Below, one piece after another: positions 15,520 through 23,756 of a DNA stretch of 32,545 nucleotides. Origin of the DNA: Planctomycetota bacterium (GTDB taxonomy: Bacteria; Planctomycetota; Phycisphaerae; Phycisphaerales; SM1A02); contig JADFOJ010000041.1 of NCBI GenBank assembly GCA_022562915.1, positions 1-32,545 of the forward strand, written 5' to 3'. Positions within the stretch are counted from its first letter, which is position 1. Every line of letters begins with the position of its first letter. Under the pieces are notes generated by a model, which did no database searches, was not told the DNA's origin, and saw nothing but the letters and a program-made list of their open reading frames with translations. A program made the position numbers and the translations under genes.

Positions 15520-17677
15520 AGCCCCAGTTCCCCAGCAGCGCCAGGAAGTCCGTGATGCCGACCGCGCAATCCCCGTCGAGATCCGCGGCGCACGCCGGCG
15601 GGCACGGGACGGGACACGCGCCCCACTCGGCGAGCAGCATCAGGAAATCCGTGATGCCCACGATGCCGTCGCCGTCGAGGTCGCCCGGCACCGGCACGGT
15701 GCAGTTGACACTCGTCAGCTCGATGCCGTCCACGGCGGCTTCGACGTTGGAATTGTCCCCGGTGTCGAACGCAACGAAGCGGATGCGGAACTGATCGGTC
15801 CGCACGATGAAGTCCCCGATGGAGAACTGGCGGAAGATCCACCCGCCGTTGACCTCCGGGCCGGTTGGCCCGACGGTCTCCAGCTCGACCCAGGTCTGCC
15901 CGCCGTTCTCGGAGACCTCCACGATGAAGACGTCCTCGAACGGCGCGCTGCCGAGCCCGTTGCTGTACCAGCGCCAATAGGAGATGATCTCGGTGTCACC
16001 GGAGGCGTCCATGATCGGAGACGTGAGCGTCGTGGAGGTCCCGTCAACGTCACTGTTGCCGTTGTCGTTGTCGGTGAGAAAACACTGGCCGGAACCGTCC
16101 GCGTCGGCGAGCGGGGACCCGTGGATGCCGTTGACGACCGGCACGCCGCGGTTCCACGTACCGCGGGTGAGGTCGGGGCTGTCGGCGACGGTCCAGCCGA
16201 GGTCGAGTTCGAAGTCGTCGGCGAACGTGACCTCCTCCGCCAGGGCGCTCAGGCCGGAGTACTGGACCAGCGGCGCGAAGATGGGGTTCGTCACGACCTC
16301 GGCCGTCGTTGTCTCGGCGCTGAAGTGGTACTGGACCGTGACACCGCACCCAAGCGGCGGAAGCACCGCGTCGTAGACGTTCGCGGCGATCTCCTGGACC
16401 GCGGCGGCGACCGGGCCGCTGCCGTCGTCGAAAAGCATCTCGCCGGTGCCCGGCTGGGGCGTGCCGCCGTTGAGGCCCGTCACCTCGAACCGGATCGTCA
16501 AGCCGGCGGGGTCGAGCATGTCCGGCAGACCGTTGGGAAAGCTGAACCCCAGCAGCGGCGCCGGCAGGCACACACCGGTCGGTACGGCGAGAGCCCCCTG
16601 GAGGCCGGGGTTGTCGATCGCCGTCCCGGCGTTCGCGCCGCCGGCGGCATCGCAGCCTGAATCCGTGTGTATGCCGATCGCCTGGTCGGTCTGCTCATCG
16701 ATCACGGCGGAGCCGGAGTTGCCGGGCCGGGTGTCGACCTGGTACTCGACGATGGTGCCGGCGACGTTGACGTACGGTCCGGAGTGGGTCTGTTGCGTCC
16801 TGTTCCATTCCAGGGGCGTGTCGTCGAGCCCGTAGCCGGTGATGCGGATCGACTGGCCTGCGACCACGGGCGGCGTCTCGGCGATCTCGTACAGGGCACC
16901 CTGGGCCACCAGCGGAACAAGCCCGGTCTCGCTGTTGGGGAAGCATCCGAAATACGACCAGTCGTTGCCGGTCTGGCCCCACGCGAACTGGATCGAGGCA
17001 ACGTCCACCGCGTACTGGTCCTCCGGACCGGGGTGGAGCATCACGCCGTTGGCGTCGGACAACGGGACGTTGAACTGGATGACGTCCAGACCGTTCAGGA
17101 CGCAGTGCCCCGCCGTGAGCATGCACCCGCCGTCGTCCATGAACAGCCACGCCGTGCAACCGGTCGGCAGCGCGCGGCCCGTGGCCGGGTCGGCGGACGG
17201 AACGCGATCGTCGTCCTCACCGCAGATGGACGCGATCCCGCCGCCGGCGGGCAGGCCCGCCATGACCGAGGGGATCGCCAGCCGGCTCGGGCCGGTCGCG
17301 GCGTCGGCGATCAGCTCCACGGAGACAGCCTCTCCGTTGAAGTACGCCGAGGTTTCTCGCCACTGACCGAGTGCCACGGCATCGAGCGTCTGGACGGCGC
17401 CGTCGGCGAGAGACGTTATCCGGATGACCGTCTCCTGCCCGCCTACCGGCGCGCGCCCAAGCACGACGTCGTCGAAGGTCAGCCGGATCCACGCCGCGCC
17501 GGGCACGCGGACCTCCTGGCGGAAGATCGGTCCCCGCACGTGGGTCGCGTTGCGCAGCTCGCCCGAACTGACCGCCACCGGAACCCGGACCCGGTCGAGC
17601 GACGCGGTCTGCGCCCCGGCACCGGTCGCAAGGAGCGCTGCACAGAGCGCGAGGGCGATCATCGTGTACGGGCGCAT
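15518..17677 (-). CDS. Secreted trypsin-like serine protease with dockerin-like tag
   Basis: The ATG complementary to 17675-17677 begins an ideal signal peptide (MIALALCAALLATGAGAQ after MRPYT). The 719-residue protein has an N-terminal beta domain (about 30-150), then a chymotrypsin-fold protease with His191 in CMLTAGHC, Asp239 in GNDWSYF and Ser321 in RPGNSGSAV, so the catalytic triad is complete. This arrangement resembles V8/glutamyl-endopeptidase-like enzymes. Residues about 400-480 form a beta domain, and about 490-655 a jelly-roll-like module (TEIISYWRWYSNG, WVELETVGPTG). The last 59 residues are a double dockerin-like tag: GDLDGDGIVGITDFLMLLAEWG, a Cys/Pro linker, and DLDGDCAVGITDFLALLGNWG. 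The protein should act outside the cell or on the cell surface; the tag may attach it to a partner. Confidence 0.9.
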   Translation of the reverse strand: MRPYTMIALALCAALLATGAGAQTASLDRVRVPVAVSSGELRNATHVRGPIFRQEVRVPGAAWIRLTFDDVVLGRAPVGGQETVIRITSLADGAVQTLDAVALGQWRETSAYFNGEAVSVELIADAATGPSRLAIPSVMAGLPAGGGIASICGEDDDRVPSADPATGRALPTGCTAWLFMDDGGCMLTAGHCVLNGLDVIQFNVPLSDANGVMLHPGPEDQYAVDVASIQFAWGQTGNDWSYFGCFPNSETGLVPLVAQGALYEIAETPPVVAGQSIRITGYGLDDTPLEWNRTQQTHSGPYVNVAGTIVEYQVDTRPGNSGSAVIDEQTDQAIGIHTDSGCDAAGGANAGTAIDNPGLQGALAVPTGVCLPAPLLGFSFPNGLPDMLDPAGLTIRFEVTGLNGGTPQPGTGEMLFDDGSGPVAAAVQEIAANVYDAVLPPLGCGVTVQYHFSAETTTAEVVTNPIFAPLVQYSGLSALAEEVTFADDFELDLGWTVADSPDLTRGTWNRGVPVVNGIHGSPLADADGSGQCFLTDNDNGNSDVDGTSTTLTSPIMDASGDTEIISYWRWYSNGLGSAPFEDVFIVEVSENGGQTWVELETVGPTGPEVNGGWIFRQFSIGDFIVRTDQFRIRFVAFDTGDNSNVEAAVDGIELTSVNCTVPVPGDLDGDGIVGITDFLMLLAEWGACPVPCPPACAADLDGDCAVGITDFLALLGNWG

Positions 17678-17847
17678 GTTCGAGCGGTCCGGTGGGGTCT
17701 CAACGTCGAGCGTACCTGAGAGTGTCGCCGCGGAAAGACCGCTGTACACTCGGAAACCTGAAAAAGAGGACAAATGAGTCGAGAATAACGGCCTCCTCTC
17801 TACAATCGAGGCCGGTTGCCCTCGAGAGATACGGCAAAGGAGAAGAA

Positions 17848-18229
17848 ATGATGCCGGGACAGGTGGCGGTCCGAGTGTGCGCGGCGTTGCTCCGGGCGGC
17901 GGGCGCGGGGCCGCCCAGGAAGTCGAGCGGCCCTCGGGACGGGACACGCCCCAGGAGACGGCGTCGGCTCCGGACGGCAGCGAAGAAAGCCCGCTGACGG
18001 AGACCCGTCGCTGAGGGTCTTCGTCGCCGGCGGCTATCACGACCTTGCCACACCGTATTTCGCGGCTGATTTCACGATCGGCCACCCGGGCCTCGATCCG
18101 GCGTTGCGCGAGATCGTCCCCGTCCGGTATTACGACGCGGGGCACATGATGCATATCCACAGGCTCTCGGCGAACCGGCTCAGAGAGGACCTGCGGGCCT
18201 TTTATGCAGTGGCGGCCGGGCCGCGATGA
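17848..18229 (+). pseudogene. Decayed S10-family serine carboxypeptidase gene
   Basis: A strong ribosome-binding site (AAAGGAG) precedes ATG 17848, which starts a signal-peptide-like sequence (MMPGQVAVRVCAALLRAAGAG). A frame change near 17905-17913 leads to AQEVERPSGRDTPQETASAP and on to SPLTETRR, a typical Gln/Glu-rich mature N-terminus of bacterial S10-like peptidases. From about 18000 a third frame encodes the C-terminus of that family: LRVFVAGGYHDLATPYFAAD with the triad Asp, and YYDAGHMMHIH with the triad His, ending at TGA 18227-18229. The nucleophile Ser region and about 350-400 codons between the two parts are missing. The gene is a relic with one large internal deletion and at least one frameshift. 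It sits between two genes for dockerin-tagged exported proteins and was presumably exported as well. Confidence 0.75.
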
Positions 18230-18288
18230 CCTACAATCTGCCTCGACGCCCACGGACATCGCGGACAAGGCTAAGAAGGAGGCTCTCA

Positions 18289-19761
18289 GTGACAATGACA
18301 GCGTACGGATGTGCAGGACGAAGGCTCGTGTTGTCCGCCGCGGTATTTCTCGTGGTCCCGGCGTTGCCGGCCGGCGCGCAATCGCAGTGGGTCGACTGGA
18401 ACCTGGACACCGCGGCGAGACTTCAGCTCAGCGTCGTGAGCGTGAACGACAACCAGGAGAAGGACGTCACCGTCGGGGATTTCGACAACGACGGCGACAC
18501 GGACCTGGTCATCGTCCGCAAGGTACCCTTCTCGACTCCCGGGTCGCAGATCAACGTCCTGCTGATGAACGAGAACGGCGTGCTGGTGGACCGGACGACC
18601 GCCCTGATCCCGGGGTTCATGACGCCCGACGACTCGCGCGACGTTCTCGCCTTCGACTGCAACGGCAACGGCTGGCTGGACATCCTGACGATCAACACGT
18701 TCGGCCAGGCTCCGCGGCTGTTCATCAACCAGGGCGTCGACGGCAAGGGGACGTTCCTCGGCTGGATCGAGTCGTTGAACTGGTTCTCGCCGGCGTTCGT
18801 GCCCGGGCCCAAGTTCTGCGCGGCGTATGACGGGGACATCGACAACGACGGCGACCTCGACCTCTACTTCTCCGACTACGACAACACGCTGGAGGACCGG
18901 TTGCTCATCAACGACGGCAACGGCCACTTCACCGACGAGACCGACCTACGATTCCCGACCGGCATCAACAACTCGGTCTTCGGAACCGCCAGCTTCATAC
19001 ACGACTTCAACCTCGACGGCTGGCCGGACATCCTCAGGTCATCGGGCGCCTTCGAGCCGCTGAAGCTGCTGATCAACAACCAGGCCGGCCGGTTCGAGCT
19101 CATGCAGATCCTGCCGTCAAACGCCGTGTACATGGTCCGCTCGGCGGACTTCGACAACGACGGCCGGAGAGACATGTACGTCGTCTCCGACGGCCAGGAC
19201 TACCTGCTCATGAACGATTCCACCAATCCGAACGGCACGATCAACGTGACCCAGGTGAACGTCTCCAGCAGCACCCACACCGCGGGCTTCGGGGGCAACG
19301 TCCATGTCACGGATCTCGATCGCGACGGGTTCCTGGATGTCGGCGTCGCCGACGTGGACGTGGACATCCCCGGCTGCGTCCGCCGTTTCGCCGCCCTGCG
19401 AAACACGCTGCCGGACACGGGCAACGACGGTTTTACGGACCCCAACAATCCGCAGACGCTGGCATGGAACACGCAGGGCGTCCACGACTTCGCATGGATC
19501 GACATCAACGGCGACCAGTTCATGGACCTCTTCCAGGCCACCTGCACCGGGTACAGGGTGTTCATGATGGAGCCGTTCGAGCTTGACATCGTCGGCGACA
19601 TCGACGGCGACGGCGTGGTCGGCATCCTCGACTTCCTGTTGCTGCTGGGCGACTGGGGCAACTGCCCCGATCCCTGCCCGCCCACATGCGGTGCCGACCT
19701 CGACGCCGACTGCACGGTCGGGATCCTCGACTTCCTGCTGCTGCTGGGCAACTGGGGGTGA
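18289..19761 (+). CDS. Secreted FG-GAP/VCBS-repeat protein with dockerin-like tag
   Basis: I prefer the GTG at 18289 because AAGGAGG ends six bases before it; the ATG at 18295 is the alternative. The product of about 490 residues has a signal peptide (LVLSAAVFLVVPALPAGAQS). It then has a series of FG-GAP/VCBS blades, each with a calcium-binding loop of the form DxDxDGxxD: DFDNDGDTDLV, DCNGNGWLDIL, DIDNDGDLDLYF, DFNLDGWPDIL, DFDNDGRRDMYV, DLDRDGFLDVG and DINGDQFMDLF. Seven such loops fit one beta-propeller. The final about 56 residues are the double tag DIDGDGVVGILDFLLLLGDWG and DLDADCTVGILDFLLLLGNWG with a Cys/Pro linker between. Proteins of this kind bind ligands or partners at the cell surface; no enzyme domain is seen. 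Confidence 0.9.
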   Translation: MTMTAYGCAGRRLVLSAAVFLVVPALPAGAQSQWVDWNLDTAARLQLSVVSVNDNQEKDVTVGDFDNDGDTDLVIVRKVPFSTPGSQINVLLMNENGVLVDRTTALIPGFMTPDDSRDVLAFDCNGNGWLDILTINTFGQAPRLFINQGVDGKGTFLGWIESLNWFSPAFVPGPKFCAAYDGDIDNDGDLDLYFSDYDNTLEDRLLINDGNGHFTDETDLRFPTGINNSVFGTASFIHDFNLDGWPDILRSSGAFEPLKLLINNQAGRFELMQILPSNAVYMVRSADFDNDGRRDMYVVSDGQDYLLMNDSTNPNGTINVTQVNVSSSTHTAGFGGNVHVTDLDRDGFLDVGVADVDVDIPGCVRRFAALRNTLPDTGNDGFTDPNNPQTLAWNTQGVHDFAWIDINGDQFMDLFQATCTGYRVFMMEPFELDIVGDIDGDGVVGILDFLLLLGDWGNCPDPCPPTCGADLDADCTVGILDFLLLLGNWG

Positions 19762-19762
19762 G

Positions 19763-19890
19763 CTCGGGGGGCGGCGGCAGGGGGAAAATAGACCGGGAGT
19801 GTTTTCGGTCTGAGGCCACCGCGTCAAGGTAGACCGCCGACCGAAAATATTCCCGGTCTATATTTCCCCCCGCCGCCGCCGCCCCCCGAG
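19763..19890. terminator. 128-bp imperfect palindrome between convergent genes
   Basis: Arms of nearly 50 bases pair across the gap between the stop at 19761 and the stop of the sensor kinase at 19892. The outer part is CTCGGGGGGCGGCGGC against the run of GCC repeats ending at 19890. The inner part is AAAATAGACCGGGAGTGTTT against ATATTCCCGGTCTATATTT, around a loop of about 35 bases. The inner core (AGACCGGGA followed by TTTTCGG) matches that of the palindrome at 3013-3070. It probably terminates transcription from both sides. Confidence 0.85.
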
Positions 19891-19891
19891 A

Positions 19892-21694
19892 TCAGCTCAA
19901 CGGCAGTGTCAACTCGAAGCAGGCGCCGCCGGCGCCCTCGCCGCCGGCGACGCGAGGCCTGAGCGTCAGGTCGCCGCCCGTGTCGCGGGCGAGTCCGCGG
20001 GCCAGCGCGAGCCCCAGGCCGACGCCCGGGGTGGGATCGCCCTCGTTGCGTACGCCGCGATCGAACGCGTCGAAGATCGCCTTGGCCTTCTCGTTCGGTA
20101 CGCCCGGCCCGTGATCGCGGACGGCCAGGACCAGCCTGGTGTCGCGGACCCCGGCGGTGAGGTGAACCGTGCGGTCCTCTGAGCCTGCGGCGTACTTGCA
20201 GGCATTGTCCACGAGGTTAAACAGGATCTGCCCGACCGCCTCGACGTCCACGCTCAGCGACGCGGGCGCGGCGACGTCACCCTCGACGAGCAGTTCCAGC
20301 CCCGCCGCGTCGGCGCGGCGGCGCAGGTTGGGCACGACGTCATCCAGGAGCCGGGCCACGGTGGTCGTGACCGAGCGGGCCGGTCGGCGGCCTTCCTCCA
20401 GCCGCGCATACGCCAGGACGTTTTCGACGATCGCCGAAAGACGCCCCGACTCGTCGCGAAGCGTGTTCAGGTAGGTCTGCCGCTGCTCGGGGTCGCTGAC
20501 CATGTCCTCGGCGAGCATCTCGGAGTACATCCGGAAGGTCGTCAGCGGTGTGCGCAACTCGTGGGTGACTGCCGAGGCGAAGCGGCTGCGTTTCACGCCG
20601 TAGGCGATGCTCGCCCGCAGCGAGACCGCGACCGCGGCAATCCCGGCGAGGACCGCCATCCACGTCACGGCGAGCGTCGAACGCGCCGGCGTCACGAACC
20701 CGGTCGCCGGCGGCGCCGGCCGTGGGACTTCCAGGGCGACCGGGATCGTCGCCAGCATCGTGCCGCCCGGATCGTTGTCCCGCGGCAGGCCGACGACCGG
20801 CACCAGAGCCGCGCCGGTGAACAGATCGGTGATCTGCTCCAGTAACGCATCGCGCAGCTTCGGCCAGTCGCAGACGAACCCCTGGAAATACTGCTCGTGA
20901 CCAATGCGAACGGAGCGCGTGAAGACCAGCGTGACGGCGCCGCCGGCGTCGTTGCTCCAGAAGGGCACCAGCGTTCCCACGACCACCGGTCCCGCCGGGC
21001 CGCCGACCGGTTGCTCGGCCCGCTGCCTGCGGACGGCCGCGACCGCCTGTTGATAGTTGCCTCGGCGCTTGGTGAGTTCCTGGCGGTTCATCTCCTGCTG
21101 GGCCTGCTCTGCCCGCGCCGGCGGCGCCCGCAGCGGGATCGGGGGCCCCTCGGCGATCTCACCGGTCGCCTCGTCGGCCGCGGCAACACACTCCTGCACC
21201 TGCCGGGGCGTCACCAGGCTGTTGATCGACTCGAGCCTCTCGGAGTTGGCGACGAGCTGTGCCTCGGACAGGTACGACTCCGCGGCAAGATCGCGGTACG
21301 CGCCGCGGGGTGACTGCGGGGACGTCAGGCCGCCGTCGGGCGCCATCTGGAAGTGCAACGAGAAGTACTCCGACTCGAACGACAACAGCGGCGATGCCGT
21401 GAGCACCTCGCCCGGCTCGATGGGATCCAGCACGGCCGTGTACGCCCGCTGCTGCGGGAAGAACGGCTGGTAGTCGAAGTACGGCCTCGCCGCTTCCCGG
21501 GCCAGCAACGGCGCGAGCCACGAGTCCAGTCGCCACAACGCCAGGCGCAGCGCTTCCTGGTGGGCCGAGTCGGTCCGGGCCCGCAGCTCCGCGCGCTCCA
21601 GGCGCACGACGGTGACCGTGATCCACGTGAGCCCGAGTGTCACGGCGACCGCGCCGGCGCCGTAGGCGACCCACCACCGGCGGCGCGGTCTCAT
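19892..21694 (-). CDS. Membrane sensor histidine kinase
   Basis: The ATG complementary to 21692-21694 overlaps the stop of the response-regulator gene by four bases (ATGA), so the pair is translationally coupled. The 600-residue protein has one membrane helix at about 9-30, a large outside domain of about 310 residues with no recognised fold, a second helix at 341-360, a HisKA domain with the phosphorylation site His378 in SAVTHELRTPL, and an HATPase_c domain with the N box (NLVDNACKYA), the G1 box (DHGPGVP) and a GVGLGLALARG G2 box. All catalytic boxes are present. It should phosphorylate the OmpR-type regulator encoded just upstream. The signal is unknown; the neighbouring exported vWA protein could be part of the sensing complex. 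Confidence 0.93.
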   Translation of the reverse strand: MRPRRRWWVAYGAGAVAVTLGLTWITVTVVRLERAELRARTDSAHQEALRLALWRLDSWLAPLLAREAARPYFDYQPFFPQQRAYTAVLDPIEPGEVLTASPLLSFESEYFSLHFQMAPDGGLTSPQSPRGAYRDLAAESYLSEAQLVANSERLESINSLVTPRQVQECVAAADEATGEIAEGPPIPLRAPPARAEQAQQEMNRQELTKRRGNYQQAVAAVRRQRAEQPVGGPAGPVVVGTLVPFWSNDAGGAVTLVFTRSVRIGHEQYFQGFVCDWPKLRDALLEQITDLFTGAALVPVVGLPRDNDPGGTMLATIPVALEVPRPAPPATGFVTPARSTLAVTWMAVLAGIAAVAVSLRASIAYGVKRSRFASAVTHELRTPLTTFRMYSEMLAEDMVSDPEQRQTYLNTLRDESGRLSAIVENVLAYARLEEGRRPARSVTTTVARLLDDVVPNLRRRADAAGLELLVEGDVAAPASLSVDVEAVGQILFNLVDNACKYAAGSEDRTVHLTAGVRDTRLVLAVRDHGPGVPNEKAKAIFDAFDRGVRNEGDPTPGVGLGLALARGLARDTGGDLTLRPRVAGGEGAGGACFELTLPLS

Positions 21695-22428
21695 GGGTCG
21701 ACCTCGACCGTCTCTGCGAGCATGTAGCCCTTGCCGCGCACCGTCTGAATCACGTGATCCACCGGAACATCGGCGGTGTCGCAGAGCTTGTCGCGAAGCC
21801 GCGCGATGTGCATGTCCACGGTGCGGGTCTGGATGCCGCGCGGATTCAAACCCCACACGTGCCGGAGCAGTTCGCTGCGGTCGATGGCCCGGCCGCGGTT
21901 CGCCGCGAGGTAACGCAGGATCTCGACTTCGCGGAGGGTGAGCTGCCGGCAAACGGCCCCCGGCCGGGAGATCTCGCGCCGCTGCAGATCCATCGTGCGG
22001 TCGCCGGCCCGGAGGATCGCGACGTCACCGGCGCGCTGCGGCGAACGGCGCAGCACCGCCTCGACGCGGGCGAGCAGCTCCCTGGCGCTGAACGGCTTGA
22101 TGACGTAGTCGTCGGCGCCGTCGGCGAGGCCGCGGACCCGATCTTCCTCGGCACCGCGAGCGGTCACCATGATGATCGGCAGAGTCGGCCGGGTGCGTCG
22201 CAGCTCCCGGAGCACGCCGAATCCGTCCAGGCGCGGCAGCATGACATCCAGCAGCACGAGGTCGATCGATGATTCCAGCGCGACGGCCAACGCGGTCCGC
22301 CCGTCGTCGCAATCCAGGACGCCGTAGCCTGCGTAGGTCAACGCATCGACCAGCCCGCGGCGGATGGCCGTGTCATCCTCGACGACAAGGACAGTGGATC
22401 GGTTCATCGACGTGCTCGCGACAATCAT
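21691..22428 (-). CDS. OmpR-type response regulator
   Basis: The 245-residue product has a receiver domain with the acidic pocket Glu17-Asp18-Asp19 (VLVVEDD), phosphoacceptor Asp61 in LVLLDVMLPRLDG, and the Lys of YVIKPFS. It is followed by a winged-helix DNA-binding domain of the OmpR/PhoB type (LTLREVEILRYLAAN, then RTVDMHIARLRDKL and VRGKGYML). Two starts are possible: the ATG at 22428, with GAGGTG seven to eight bases upstream, and the ATG at 22407 (MNRSTVLVVEDD), which gives the more typical family start. The gene begins 9 bases after the vWA gene stop and overlaps the kinase gene, so the three form one operon. Confidence 0.95.
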   Translation of the reverse strand: MIVASTSMNRSTVLVVEDDTAIRRGLVDALTYAGYGVLDCDDGRTALAVALESSIDLVLLDVMLPRLDGFGVLRELRRTRPTLPIIMVTARGAEEDRVRGLADGADDYVIKPFSARELLARVEAVLRRSPQRAGDVAILRAGDRTMDLQRREISRPGAVCRQLTLREVEILRYLAANRGRAIDRSELLRHVWGLNPRGIQTRTVDMHIARLRDKLCDTADVPVDHVIQTVRGKGYMLAETVEVDP

Positions 22429-22437
22429 ACGGGCACC

Positions 22438-23604
22438 TCAGCACGGGTCCTTGAAGGTAAACCCCTTGCTGCCGGCCTGTTCGCGGATGGCGGACCGGAT
22501 GGCGTTGTCGAACGAGTCCGGATCGTCGGTTGCCTGGCGCCGCATGAGGTCGGCGATCCATGCCGCCCGCTTTCGGCTGAGCTGCTTGATCCGATCCTGG
22601 GTCTCACCGCGGCGGCGGCTCATCTCGGTGACGTAGGTCTTGCGCTGGACGATCGTCATGGACTGCATCCTGACCGGAAGCTCATCGGCGCTGACGTCCT
22701 CCAGCTTGACCTTGCCGGAGCTGCACGCGTCCACGAGGTCCCACGAGCAGACGTACAGGCCCTGGGACTTGGTCACCGCCCGCGAGGCCGCGGCGGCCGA
22801 GTTGAGGCTCTCGGCGTTGGCGTCCTGGGTGGACTGGTTCGCCAGCCCGGCCCGGCCACGCGCCCCGAAAGGCAGGTACGTCTCGTTGAGCTTCGTGCTC
22901 AAGGTCGCCAGCTCAGAGTCGAAGGGCGTCTCGACGACAATCGTGCCGCTGTCCTGGTCGATCGAGGCGAACCGACCCTCGGCCAGCTCCGCCACCTCCA
23001 TCCATTCCGACGCGACGGTGTCGTGGACCGGCCCGCAGTAGATCGCGTTGACCATGATGCCGCGCGCGATGAGCTCGCCGCACATGGTGCGGAACGGCGC
23101 CTCGCGGTCCTGGTCGGCGGACTCGTTGCCCGCCACGATGATGAGCTTCAGTGCGCTCTCGGACGGGTGCCAGTCGAGCCGGGCGGCGTACTGCAGAACA
23201 CGGCCGACGTACTCGGTCCCGCCGTTGGTGCTCAGTGCGAAGAGCTTCTCGGAGATGACGTCGAGGTCGTCGGTGAGATCGCTGTCGACGGTGACCCATC
23301 CGTTCTCGGCCTCGTGGCCGAGGTTGCCGAACGTCAGCAGCGCCACGCGGAGCTTCGGTGCCGGCTCCGCCATCGCGAGGTCGTTGACGATGTCCCAGAG
23401 CTTCTGCCTGGCGGAGTTGATCAGCCCGCTCATGCTTCCGCTGGTGTCGAGGCAGATCGCGAGATCGATGGCCTGCGGGGCGGGCACGTACTCCCCCGGC
23501 ACGCCGCATGCGTGGGCCGGCCGGGCGACCGGCCCCAGCAGGATGGCGGCGGCCGCGGCCAGCAGGACGCGGCGTGAGTTCTTCTTGATCGTGGTCGCTG
23601 TCAT
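22438..23604 (-). CDS. Exported vWA-domain protein
   Basis: A GGAG ribosome-binding site precedes the ATG. The 388-residue protein starts with a basic, then hydrophobic signal peptide (RRVLLAAAAAILLGPVARPAHA) whose first residues after cleavage include a Cys, then EYVPAPQAIDLAICLDTSGSM. The vWA MIDAS motif is complete: Asp53, Ser55 and Ser57, Thr in NGGTEYVG, and an acidic third position in IVAGNESADQD. Residues about 240-388 are mostly helical and charged, with a conserved-looking SQGLYVCSWDLVDA segment and Arg/Lys-rich helices (SRRRGETQDRIKQLSRKRAA). The last residue is Cys. It is first in an operon with a two-component system. I infer a periplasmic or surface role linked to that sensor; partners are unknown. 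Confidence 0.88.
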   Translation of the reverse strand: MTATTIKKNSRRVLLAAAAAILLGPVARPAHACGVPGEYVPAPQAIDLAICLDTSGSMSGLINSARQKLWDIVNDLAMAEPAPKLRVALLTFGNLGHEAENGWVTVDSDLTDDLDVISEKLFALSTNGGTEYVGRVLQYAARLDWHPSESALKLIIVAGNESADQDREAPFRTMCGELIARGIMVNAIYCGPVHDTVASEWMEVAELAEGRFASIDQDSGTIVVETPFDSELATLSTKLNETYLPFGARGRAGLANQSTQDANAESLNSAAAASRAVTKSQGLYVCSWDLVDACSSGKVKLEDVSADELPVRMQSMTIVQRKTYVTEMSRRRGETQDRIKQLSRKRAAWIADLMRRQATDDPDSFDNAIRSAIREQAGSKGFTFKDPC

Positions 23605-23756
23605 GTGATTGCTCCATATGGGGTCGTGGGGTTCCGCGGGGCGGCGCGCAACGCGCTACGCCGGCCATACAAAGGTACGGTCAGCGGCGGTCCCGCCGGG
23701 TAACAGCCGTGTAACAGTTTTGGCCGGATCGTCCCCGGCGGGTTATCCTGAGGGCC

